Shown here one piece after another: positions 26,518 to 35,000 of a DNA stretch of 61,645 nt. The position numbers and the translations under genes were made by a program. The notes beneath the pieces are model-generated. The model did no database searches and had not been told where the DNA came from. It saw only the letters and a program-made list of their open reading frames with translations. Source of the stretch: Hominisplanchenecus murintestinalis (GTDB lineage: Bacteria > Bacillota > Clostridia > Lachnospirales > Lachnospiraceae); contig SRZB01000021.1 in assembly GCA_004793585.1 (NCBI GenBank), positions 1 through 61,645 on the forward strand, written 5' to 3'. Positions within the stretch are counted from its first letter, which is position 1. The number at the start of each line of letters is the position of its first letter.

Positions 26518-28176
26518 ATGAATTGTATTTTCTGCGGGACTCCGCTTTCGGAGCATGATTACTGTAAGGGCTGCGGGGCAGATACCACACTGCTGAAAAG
26601 GATTGCCAGGATTTCCAACCTGCTGTATAACCAGGGGCTGGAGAAGGCGATGGTGCGGGATTTGTCGGGGGCTATCGTATGCCTGAAGAGGAGCCTGAAA
26701 TTTAATAAAGACAATATAGATGCGAGAAACCTGCTGGGGCTTGTTTACTATGAAACAGGAGAAGTAGTTTCCGCGCTGAGTGAATGGGTTATCAGCAAAA
26801 ACAAGAGCACGCAGAATAATCTGGCGGATGTTTACATAGACAAGCTCCAGTCTAATAAGAATAAACTGGATTTGATTAACCAGACAATAAAGAAGTACAA
26901 CCAGGCTTTACTGTACTGCCGGCAGGACAATGAGGACATGGCGGTTATCCAGCTTAAGAAGGTACTGAACCAGAACCCTCAGCTTATCAAAGCGTATAAC
27001 CTGCTGGCGCTTCTGCATCTGAAACGGCAGGAGTATGAGAAGGCGAGGAAGCTGTTAAAGCGGGCGGCATACATTGACGCTACGAACACTACGACTCTGC
27101 GCTATCTGCAGGAAGTGGAGGCGGCTACCGGAATCAGCACCAGCCTGGATATGAAACGGAAGAAAAAGTATGCTAAGGAAAAAGTAAATAAACTGACGGG
27201 TACGACTACCTATATGAGCGGGAATGAGATGATTATTCAGCCCACGACTTTTCGGGACAGCTCGGCGGTGGCTACGTTTATTAATATTTTCCTGGGCGTT
27301 CTCTTGGGAGGGGCAGTGGTATGGTTTCTGGTAGTGCCGGGAACCAGGCAGAGCATTAATGCGTCTGCGAATAAGCAGGTAACGGATGCGAACTCGAAAA
27401 TGGCGTCTGAGGCTTCCAAAGTACAGGGGCTGGAGGATGAAATTTCAGATTACCAGGCGAAGGTAGATGCAGCGAACCAGACAATGGAGGAAGCCAATGC
27501 GAAGGCGGAATCTTATGAGGAACTGCTGGCAGCGGCAGACTTGTATATATCGAATCCGAACAACCAGGCGCAGGCGGCCGAAGCGCTGGGCGAGATTAAA
27601 GCCGAAAGCCTGAGCGGGGCGGCGCAGGATTTGTATGACCATATGATGGAAGCCATCAGTGATTATGTATATAATGATGCGATCAATGCGGCAAATACGG
27701 CGTATACCAACAAGAATTATCAGGAAGCGATTGAGCAGTATGAGAAAGCGCTGGAAGCAAAGCCGGGAGATGAATGGGCGCTGCTTTATCTGGGGCATGC
27801 TTATTATGCAGTGCAGGATACGGCAAATGCAGACGATGTGTTTAATGAACTGATTCAGAAATATCCGGCAAGGGAAGCAGAAGTGCGTCCGTATATCAGC
27901 GGAACATCATCGGGCGGTACGAGGCGGAACGGAGATGATAGCCAGGATACAGTCGGCGGAGACAATGCAGGAGATGAAATCGGTCAGGGTACGGGCAGCG
28001 GAAACGGCGCAGGAGATGAAGGTGGCCAGGGCACAGGCAGTGGAAACGGTGAAGAAGATGAAGGCGGCCAGGGCACGGGCAGCGGAGACAATGCAGGGGA
28101 TGAAGACAGCCGGGAGCCGGGCAGCAGCGGGGATATAGACCGTACAGGCGGCGGGCGCCTGGGATTTGTAGAGTAA
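26518..28176 (+). CDS. Zinc-ribbon, TPR-repeat membrane protein
   Basis: A 552-aa protein. The N-terminus is a zinc ribbon (Cys3, Cys6, Cys16, Cys19: CIFC and CKGC). TPR repeats follow (about residues 30-210), then a single transmembrane segment (about 248-272), a coiled coil (about 285-340), more TPR repeats (about 380-465) and a C-terminal Gly/Asp/Glu-rich repeat tail with units such as GGQGTGSGNG. The N-terminal half would be cytoplasmic and the C-terminal half outside. Similar cytoplasm-to-surface scaffolds occur in clostridia, but I do not know a function. It follows the 51-aa gene directly and ends at a terminator. Confidence 0.8.
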   Translation: MNCIFCGTPLSEHDYCKGCGADTTLLKRIARISNLLYNQGLEKAMVRDLSGAIVCLKRSLKFNKDNIDARNLLGLVYYETGEVVSALSEWVISKNKSTQNNLADVYIDKLQSNKNKLDLINQTIKKYNQALLYCRQDNEDMAVIQLKKVLNQNPQLIKAYNLLALLHLKRQEYEKARKLLKRAAYIDATNTTTLRYLQEVEAATGISTSLDMKRKKKYAKEKVNKLTGTTTYMSGNEMIIQPTTFRDSSAVATFINIFLGVLLGGAVVWFLVVPGTRQSINASANKQVTDANSKMASEASKVQGLEDEISDYQAKVDAANQTMEEANAKAESYEELLAAADLYISNPNNQAQAAEALGEIKAESLSGAAQDLYDHMMEAISDYVYNDAINAANTAYTNKNYQEAIEQYEKALEAKPGDEWALLYLGHAYYAVQDTANADDVFNELIQKYPAREAEVRPYISGTSSGGTRRNGDDSQDTVGGDNAGDEIGQGTGSGNGAGDEGGQGTGSGNGEEDEGGQGTGSGDNAGDEDSREPGSSGDIDRTGGGRLGFVE

Positions 28177-28205
28177 TATACGGCAGAGAAACCTCCGGGA
28201 AGGGG

Positions 28206-28231
28206 CGTATGCGGGGCATACGTCTCTTTTT
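28206..28231 (+). terminator. Rho-independent terminator after the TPR protein
   Basis: CGTATGC (28206-28212) pairs with GCATACG (28216-28222) across GGG, followed by TCTCTTTTT. Confidence 0.85.
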
Positions 28232-28360
28232 GCCTTATCAGGAAGCGATAGGTCTGTTTTCTGTAAAGCAAAAATTTTCCAGGCAGGCATCTAAGTATTT
28301 TTTGACTGATTTGAATGAGGGCCGGCGGCAGCATAAATATCGGCATGAGGGGAGATTTGT

Positions 28361-28705
28361 ATGGAGAAATGTGTGGAAGTATCAGGTACTACGCTGGTGA
28401 TTAAAGTTCCCAGAGAACTGGATCATCACAGTGCGGAGTATCTTCGTGGGGAAGCGGACAGGATTCTTGGGGAAAAGAGCATCCGCAGCATTGTTTTTGA
28501 TTTTGAAAAGACAAGCTTTATGGACAGCTCAGGAATCGGGCTGATTATGGGGCGGTATAAAAATATTCGGTTTACCGGGGGAAAGGTGACTGCAATCCGG
28601 GCAAATGAACAGATCCGCAGGATACTGACCCTCTCAGGAATGCACAAAGTCATAGAAATTTATGAGGGAGAGCCGGAAGTATTGGAGAGGGGGCAAAGAA
28701 GATGA
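28361..28705 (+). CDS. spoIIAA: Anti-sigma F factor antagonist
   Basis: A 114-aa STAS-domain protein of the sporulation sigma-F switch. Ser57 in FMDSSGIGLIMGRYK is the site that the kinase SpoIIAB phosphorylates; the dephosphorylated form frees sigma F in the forespore. It is the first gene of spoIIAA-spoIIAB-sigF, with the stop overlapping the start of spoIIAB by 4 bp. A GAGGGGAG site precedes the ATG. The upstream promoter is presumably sigma-H type but I could not place it with confidence. Confidence 0.95.
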   Translation: MEKCVEVSGTTLVIKVPRELDHHSAEYLRGEADRILGEKSIRSIVFDFEKTSFMDSSGIGLIMGRYKNIRFTGGKVTAIRANEQIRRILTLSGMHKVIEIYEGEPEVLERGQRR

Positions 28706-29148
28706 GCAGCGCGAATGAAATGAAGCTGGAGTTTGACAGCCGTTCCTGCAATGAGGGTTTTGCCCGCGTGGCGGTGGCGGCATTTATGACACAGATGAAC
28801 CCGACGCTGGAAGAAGTGGCTGATGTAAAAACCGCGCTGTCCGAAGCAGTGACGAATTCTATCGTTCACGGCTATGAAGGAGAAGTGCAGAAGATTATTG
28901 TAGAATGCCGGATTGAGGGGAAAGAGCTTCGGGTTACAGTGATTGATAAAGGCTGCGGGATTGAAGACGTGGCGCAGGCCATGGAGCCGATGTTTACCAC
29001 AAAGCCTGATGCGGAGCGTTCCGGTATGGGGTTTGTGTTTATGGAAGCGTTCATGGATGAGGTGCGGGTAGAGTCTGTACCGGGAAAGGGAACGTGCGTA
29101 TTTATGAGAAAGAAAGTCGGGCAGCCGGCAGATGAATTTAACCAGTGA
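28702..29148 (+). CDS. spoIIAB: Anti-sigma F factor, serine kinase
   Basis: A 148-aa GHKL-type protein kinase and anti-sigma factor. The N box is in ALSEAVTNSIVHGYEG, the G1 box in VIDKGCGIEDV and the G2 box in ERSGMGFVFME. It binds sigma F and phosphorylates SpoIIAA. It overlaps spoIIAA by 4 bp and precedes sigF by 12 bp, the order seen in Bacillus and Clostridium. Confidence 0.95.
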   Translation: MSSANEMKLEFDSRSCNEGFARVAVAAFMTQMNPTLEEVADVKTALSEAVTNSIVHGYEGEVQKIIVECRIEGKELRVTVIDKGCGIEDVAQAMEPMFTTKPDAERSGMGFVFMEAFMDEVRVESVPGKGTCVFMRKKVGQPADEFNQ

Positions 29149-29160
29149 AAGGACGGGCCA

Positions 29161-29877
29161 ATGGAACATACCCTTGCGTTAATCGAAAAAGCACACGGAG
29201 GGGATAAAGAGGCGAGAGAAACACTGGTAGAAGAAAATATGGGTCTGGTATATACGATTGTGCGGCGCTTTGCAGGACGGGGCCATGAGATGGAGGATTT
29301 AATCCAGATAGGCAGTATCGGGCTGATTAAGGCGATTGATAAATTTAATTCTGCGTTTGATGTAAAGTTTTCCACTTATGCAGTTCCCATGATAGCCGGA
29401 GAAATCAAGCGTTTCCTGCGGGATGACGGGATGATAAAGGTGAGCCGGAGCCTGAAAGAGACTGCGGGAAAAGCATATATGGTAAAAGAGGCTCTGGAGA
29501 AAAAGTATGGACGTGAGCCAAGCCTGGAAGAGATTTCGGAGGAGATTGGGGCATCCAGGGAGGATATTGTGCTGGCGATGGAATCAGCGGCGGAGGTAGA
29601 ATCTCTCCATAAAACGATATACCAGGGGGACGGAAATGCAATTTCTTTGATGGACAAGCTGGAAGAACAGGGAAACCCGAATGAGGAATTATTGAATCAT
29701 ATGGTGTTGAACGATGTTATACAGACGCTTCATGAGGAGGAGCGGATGCTGATCAGGCTGCGTTACTTTGAGGATAAGACGCAGATGGAAGTAGCGAGAG
29801 CGCTTGGAATGTCCCAGGTGCAGGTATCGCGGTATGAAAAGAAGATATTAAAAAAAATGCGGGGAAGGATTTCATGA
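29161..29877 (+). CDS. sigF: RNA polymerase sporulation sigma factor F
   Basis: A 238-aa sigma-70-family factor for early forespore transcription. Region 2 has RFAGRGHEMEDLIQIGSIGL and AIDKFNSAFDVKFSTYA, and region 4 has IRLRYFEDKTQMEVARALGMSQ in pieces typical of SigF/SigG. The position directly after spoIIAB gives the SigF identity. Its last codon and stop lie in the loop of the terminator hairpin. Confidence 0.95.
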   Translation: MEHTLALIEKAHGGDKEARETLVEENMGLVYTIVRRFAGRGHEMEDLIQIGSIGLIKAIDKFNSAFDVKFSTYAVPMIAGEIKRFLRDDGMIKVSRSLKETAGKAYMVKEALEKKYGREPSLEEISEEIGASREDIVLAMESAAEVESLHKTIYQGDGNAISLMDKLEEQGNPNEELLNHMVLNDVIQTLHEEERMLIRLRYFEDKTQMEVARALGMSQVQVSRYEKKILKKMRGRIS

Positions 29878-29892
29878 CTTCCCCGCATTTTT
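29856..29892 (+). terminator. Terminator overlapping the sigF stop codon
   Basis: AATGCGGGGAAG (29856-29867) pairs with CTTCCCCGCATT (29878-29889) and runs into TTTTT. The TGA of sigF (29875-29877) is in the loop, so ribosomes finishing sigF would cover the hairpin. Confidence 0.85.
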
Positions 29893-29976
29893 TGGGGAAA
29901 ATAGGGAATAATGGTTATTGTGAACAGAGTGAACAGTAAACGGATGATGATAAAAAGAAAGATGGAGGGATGTATC

Positions 29977-30138
29977 ATGAGAAAAAGGAAGATGGTTACC
30001 TGCCTGACAGTGTTGGCACTTGTGGCAGTTCTGGCAGGGATTTTCTATTATATTTCCTATGTAAATAACAGTTCTTCTGAGAAACGGGGAACTTTGGTGC
30101 GTGCATTCACGCAGAAAGTGGATGAGTGCTGCATATGA
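29977..30138 (+). CDS. 53-residue membrane protein in front of spoVAA
   Basis: A 53-aa protein with a short basic N-terminus (MRKRK), one transmembrane segment (about residues 7-28) and a ~25-residue tail outside. The ATG at 29977 has GGAGGG nine bases upstream. The stop overlaps the spoVAA start (ATGA at 30135-30138), so the two are translationally coupled and it is probably part of the spoVA operon, expressed in the forespore. No family recognised. Confidence 0.7.
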   Translation: MRKRKMVTCLTVLALVAVLAGIFYYISYVNNSSSEKRGTLVRAFTQKVDECCI

Positions 30139-30776
30139 CAAATGATACCTTATATTTAAAAATTGACCAGAATGTACAGGTACACGATACGCATATAACC
30201 CTGGGGGATATCGCACAGCTCACTTGCAGTAACAAGGAGATAGAGAACAGGGTGAAAACCGTGAAAGTAAAAGAAGCTGCCAATGGGAAACCGGGGCGCC
30301 ATGCGATGTCAGTCATGGAGTTGATAGAGGCTGTACAGAAAGAATTTCCAAGCCTTGAAGTCAATAATATCGGGGAAGCGGATTTTATCATAACATATGA
30401 GAATCCGAAGCAGCCGAAAGAAGCAGTCAGCTGGTTAAAGACCGTGTGTGTATGTTTTCTGGCGTTTTTCGGAGCGGCGTTTACCATTATGACTTTTAAT
30501 AATGATGTAGATATCCCTAAGCTGTTTGGACAGCTTTATATGCAGTTTACAGGGCGGCAGTCAGATGGGTTTACGATCCTGGAGCTTACTTACTCTATCG
30601 GTGTGGGAATTGGTATTTTGTTGTTTTTTAATCATTTTGCCGGAAAAAAGATTACAGCCGACCCTACGCCTATGGAAGTGGAAATGCGTCTGTATGAGGA
30701 TGACATTAACAATACGCTGATTGAATCAAGCAGCCGGAGTCCGAAGAAAAAAGGAAAAGCCGGGGCGAAATCATAA
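30135..30776 (+). CDS. spoVAA: Stage V sporulation protein AA
   Basis: A 213-aa protein. The N-terminal ~85 residues form a soluble domain (LYLKIDQNVQVHDTHITLGDIA), and two transmembrane segments follow (about 100-120 and 150-172, with FGAAFTIMTFNNDVD between), the SpoVAA pattern. SpoVA proteins move dipicolinic acid across the forespore membrane. Its start overlaps the stop of the upstream small protein and it is followed by spoVAB. Confidence 0.88.
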   Translation: MTNDTLYLKIDQNVQVHDTHITLGDIAQLTCSNKEIENRVKTVKVKEAANGKPGRHAMSVMELIEAVQKEFPSLEVNNIGEADFIITYENPKQPKEAVSWLKTVCVCFLAFFGAAFTIMTFNNDVDIPKLFGQLYMQFTGRQSDGFTILELTYSIGVGIGILLFFNHFAGKKITADPTPMEVEMRLYEDDINNTLIESSSRSPKKKGKAGAKS

Positions 30777-30796
30777 ACACGAGGAGGCATAGGGGT

Positions 30797-31210
30797 ATGG
30801 CGATGCAGGTTTTACTGGGGGTTATCGGGCTAAGCAGTGGGTTTATTGTAGCGGGCGGAGTGATTGCGCTTATTGTTGGCCTGGGTATTATTACCCGGTA
30901 TGCGGGGATTACCCACACGGGGCAGAAGGTGTGGCTGTACGAGGACGCGGTACTGCTGGGCGGGCTGGCAGGGAATATTTTGACAGTTTACCGGGTCAAC
31001 GCAGGTCTGGGAAGCGTAGGTCTGGCTGTTATGGGACTGTTCTGTGGTATTTTCGTGGGAAGCTGGATTCTGGCCCTGGCTGAGATTGTAAATATTTTCC
31101 CGGTATTTTCCAGGCGCCTGGGACTGACAAAAGGAATGAGCATCCTGGTGCTTGCAGTGGCGGTCGGAAAGGTAACCGGGAGCCTGCTGCATTTCTATAT
31201 GCGCTGGTAG
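30797..31210 (+). CDS. spoVAB: Stage V sporulation protein AB
   Basis: A 137-aa hydrophobic protein with four transmembrane segments. GLSSGFIVAGGVIALIVGLGIITRYA and ALAEIVNIFPVFSRRLGL in pieces are characteristic of SpoVAB. It follows spoVAA by 20 bp with a GAGGAGGCA site. Confidence 0.9.
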   Translation: MAMQVLLGVIGLSSGFIVAGGVIALIVGLGIITRYAGITHTGQKVWLYEDAVLLGGLAGNILTVYRVNAGLGSVGLAVMGLFCGIFVGSWILALAEIVNIFPVFSRRLGLTKGMSILVLAVAVGKVTGSLLHFYMRW

Positions 31211-31246
31211 CAGGGTATCTTATAGAAGAGAAAGGAATAGTAAGAT

Positions 31247-31714
31247 ATGGCAGATGTATTAAAAGAACAAAAAAACCAGAAGTATAATGAATATGTCAAA
31301 CAGGTAACACCTACTCACAGCCTGCCGGCAAATATGGCGAAAGCATTTTTGATGGGAGGGATAATCTGCATTATTGGGCAGTTTATTCTGAATGTATGCG
31401 GGAATCTGGGGCTGGATAAAGATGCCGCGGGAAGCTGGTGTTCTCTGGTTTTGATTTTGCTGAGCGTCATATTGACAGGGTTTGGAATTTATCCAAAGCT
31501 GGCGAAGTTTGGAGGGGCAGGGACATTAGTTCCGATTACCGGGTTTGCGAACTCTGTGGCAGCTTCGGCTATTGAGTTTCAGAAAGAGGGCCAGGTATTT
31601 GGAATTGGCTGCAAGATTTTTACTATAGCGGGACCGGTTATCCTGTATGGGATTTTTTCAAGCTGGGCGCTGGGGCTGGGGTATTGGGCTGGAAAAATGG
31701 CTGGAATTTTCTGA
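31247..31714 (+). CDS. spoVAC: Stage V sporulation protein AC
   Basis: A 155-aa membrane protein with four hydrophobic segments. The motifs PTHSLPANMAKAFLMGG, GFGIYPKLAKFGGAG and the polar ITGFANSVAASAIEFQKEG are the SpoVAC signature. In Bacillus it is a mechanosensitive channel for dipicolinic acid. spoVAD and spoVAE, which usually follow, are not here. Confidence 0.93.
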   Translation: MADVLKEQKNQKYNEYVKQVTPTHSLPANMAKAFLMGGIICIIGQFILNVCGNLGLDKDAAGSWCSLVLILLSVILTGFGIYPKLAKFGGAGTLVPITGFANSVAASAIEFQKEGQVFGIGCKIFTIAGPVILYGIFSSWALGLGYWAGKMAGIF

Positions 31715-31767
31715 AAATCAATAAAATTTTTTAGATAGTACACAGAGTATGTGCGGAGAGGAGATTT

Positions 31768-31965
31768 ATGGAAAGTAAATGGAATATTGGAGAAGGCGGG
31801 GATATGCCAATTGGGTTCGGGTTGTCATTGGCTGCAAATCACAAATCAATGGAGGCATTTGCAGGGATGACGGATGAAGAAAAATACAGAACCGTGGAAC
31901 AGAGCCGCCAGATGCATACCCGAGAGGATATGGAACGTTTTGTGGATAGCCTGGGTGGTAAATAG
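31768..31965 (+). CDS. 65-residue soluble protein after spoVAC, unknown
   Basis: A 65-aa protein with a strong GGAGAGGAG site, 53 bp after spoVAC. The first part is glycine-rich and mildly hydrophobic (MPIGFGLSLAANHKSMEAFA) and the second is charged and helical (MTDEEKYRTVEQSRQMHTRED). Homologues seem common as small hypothetical proteins in Lachnospiraceae. It may belong to the spoVA operon, but this is only position. A perfect inverted repeat follows its stop. Confidence 0.7.
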   Translation: MESKWNIGEGGDMPIGFGLSLAANHKSMEAFAGMTDEEKYRTVEQSRQMHTREDMERFVDSLGGK

Positions 31966-31970
31966 GGGGA

Positions 31971-32011
31971 ATCGTATAGCAGTTCAGTTGAGAAATGAAC
32001 TGCTATACGAT
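31971..32011. repeat. Perfect 16-bp inverted repeat
   Basis: ATCGTATAGCAGTTCA (31971-31986) is the exact reverse complement of 31996-32011, with a 9-nt loop. There is no T-run on either side, so it may be a terminator with weak tail, an RNA-stability hairpin, or a protein site before the glycoside hydrolase gene. Confidence 0.75.
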
Positions 32012-32090
32012 AACGAGGCCACATTGAAGATATTACTTTTAAAGTTGAAAACTGTGTGGTATACTTAAAGAAAAATATAGGAGGGAAACT

Positions 32091-35000
32091 ATGAAGAGAA
32101 GGTCTAAACGGGTAGTTCCGTTGGTTTTGACTGTATGTCTGGGAATCAGCGGCGTGCTGCCTCACGCGGGGGGCATGCAGGCGAAAGCGGCAGCCAGCCT
32201 GGAGGATGGGCTGGTAGGATATTGGAACTTTGACGGCGATACGGATGAGGCGCGGTTACAGAACCGGGCGTCCGGCTCCAATATTGCAGCAGAAAAGTCG
32301 GGAAGCGGCGTGACGCTGAAAAGCGGGGACGGTATAGACGGAGGAAGCGCTTATTTCGGCAAAGCTGCGAATTCTTATATTAAGTTAAATCTGAGAGCGG
32401 CAGAAGCGGGCTTGAACGCTTCCACAGATGATTTTACATTTTCTGCCTGGGTGAAATATGACAGTGACGCTTTAAATGGTGATAAGATTAACCTTTTTCA
32501 GCAAACGGCAGATGTATCCAATACAGGGGCAGACGGACGGACGATTCTTTATCTGAACACAGGAAAAAAATATGGTACTTTTCTGACAGGGGCGGATGCG
32601 GTATGTGACGGCGCTACAGTTGCCATGAACAATTGGCATCACATAGCGGTTACTTATGAGCATACGGCAAAGAAGATGCAGTTCTATGTGAACGGAAGCT
32701 TTGTGACAGAGAGTACGCTTGCCGGGACGGCTGTAAATACAGCAACAGATATTCTGGTGGGTATTCATAAAAATATGAATGCCGTGGGAGCAATTAAGGG
32801 ATATGTAGATGAGCTGCGCTACTATAATAAAGTGGTGAATGCAGACACAGTGAAAGCAATATATGATGAATTTGGGCTGGCAGAGGGCCTGCGTGCATTG
32901 ATTGAGGAGGCAGAGGGCCTGCTTGAGAGCGGAAATGCTTCAGAGGAAGCGACGGCAGATATGCAGGCAGCGATAAATGCAGCAAGGGAATTATTAAACG
33001 GAGGAACGGCGTCAAAGGAACAGCTTGAGGAGAAAATACAGCAGCTTCAGGCAGCCGTGGAGGCGTATCAGAGAGCGTCCGTGGTTACGATAGCCGTGGA
33101 CACAACGGATGTAGTGCGTGAGATTCCGTCTGCTATGTTTGGAATTAACCACCGTTATCATAAAGACGGATATGGGAGCTGGGATACAAGCACGCATTCC
33201 ATTGCGGACGCATTTAACGCGCTTTCTAAAGAAGCAAAATTCGGTTCCGTGCGCTATCCGGGAGGTACGGTGTCCAATCTTTTTACATGGAAAGATGCCA
33301 TTGGACCTCTGGAGGAGAGAAATCCTACGATTGCAGGAAATAACTTTTACTCTGCGGCAGGGGAAACGCCGGTAGCTCCTGCTTTTGGAGTGGATGAAGC
33401 GATGAAATGGATTTATGACGATTTAGGCTCAGAGGCAATCTTTGTCTATGGTCTGGGGCGGGGAAATCCCCAGGATGCAGCGGACCTGGTAGAATATCTG
33501 AATGCACCCAATGACGGAAGCAATCCGGGCGGCGGCGTGGACTGGGCGGCGGTACGTGCACAGAATGGGCATGAAGAGCCTTATGGAGTCGTTCGCTTTG
33601 AGATGGGAAATGAGTTCAGCGATGTGGGGCAGGATTACTGGATGTCAGGGAAAGGAAGTTTGAGTGCAGTAGACGCTTACATAGACGGCGGAATCATGAC
33701 TTATACAGAAGGACCGCCATCTTACTATCAAAATAAGACGAACGTAGCAAAGAAAGCAGACTGGCGGGCTGCCGCGTCAAACAGTGACGGAAATCCAAAT
33801 GAGGAACGCTATGTGTACTGGGTTCCTGTTGTGGAGGACAGCGCTACGGTATCTGTGGCGGGGACGGCATGGAGAATCGTAGATTCCCTGGAAGAGCAGG
33901 GGGCGGAAAATGTGTGTACCTTTGATTACGAAACGGGAAAGATTACATTTGGTGATGGCACGAACGGAAATATCCCGGCAGCGGGGGCAAAGATTACATG
34001 TACATACCAGTCGCAGCAGGCGGGATTTGTGGATTACTATGACGCTATGAAAGCGGTGGCAGATGAGATTGGAATGGACATCGAGATTTATTCCGGCATT
34101 GTAGACAGGGATCAGAAGAGTTTTATAACAAAAATGAATCAGAAGGGATACAACGATAAATATGACGGCGTGATTATCCATCCATATAGCAGTTTTTCAA
34201 GTGCAGCTCAATATGAAGATTCTCTGGTAACTGCAAAGCAGAAGACAGACTATGTAGCGTCTCATAAGGATGCTATGATGGAGGCTACAGGCGATAACAG
34301 TAAAAAGGTAGCGATTTCGGAATTTGGCATTAATACGCAAAGCAATTATGTTACTTCCCTGGGAACGGCAATTTATATCGCAAACCATATGGTTGACGGT
34401 GTAAATGCCGGGGCAGCGTACCAGAATAAGCATTGCCTGGTGGACTTCACAGTGGGAGATAACCTCGGGGCATGGCATCAGTGCGTCATCCAGTGCCATA
34501 ATTCAGAAGATGGATACAAATATGTAGCGACCCCATCTTTGCATTTGTTTTCTCTTTTCAACAATATGACAGGGAATGTACAGGTGAATCAGGAAATCAG
34601 CGGAAACGGGGACTACTGTGGCAGCAACAATAGTATAGTCAAAAATGTGAATATTTATTCTACTAAAGATGAAAAGGGCAATACTTATGTACTGTGTATC
34701 AACAATAAGAAATCAGATACTTCCTTTGTAAGTATATCTGTGGATGACAGAGATTTGACGGGGGAAGAAATCACAGTATGGGAGTTAGGTTCTGAAAATG
34801 TAGATGACATGAATACGCTGGCTGAGCCGGATAAAGTAACAGTGCAGAAAACCAGTGTGACGGGGAATGGGACAGCGCTGGCGTATACGCTTCCTGCGCA
34901 TTCGGTTACCAGCTTTAAGATTCCACAGGAAAAAGTAGCCGTTACGGTGTCTGCCACAGAAGGAGGAAGCGCCAGCGGGAGCGTAAGTAAGGTGGAAATC

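Noticed and set aside
28294-28316. Possible sigma-H promoter before spoIIAA (AGTATTT and GAAT)
   Set aside because: One mismatch in the -35 and spacing a few bases short of the usual range. Too weak to list as a feature.
32030-32065. Promoter for the glycoside hydrolase gene (TATACT at 32060)
   Set aside because: The -10 is good, but no -35 box at a normal distance stands out (only TTTAAA-like sequence), so it is not listed.
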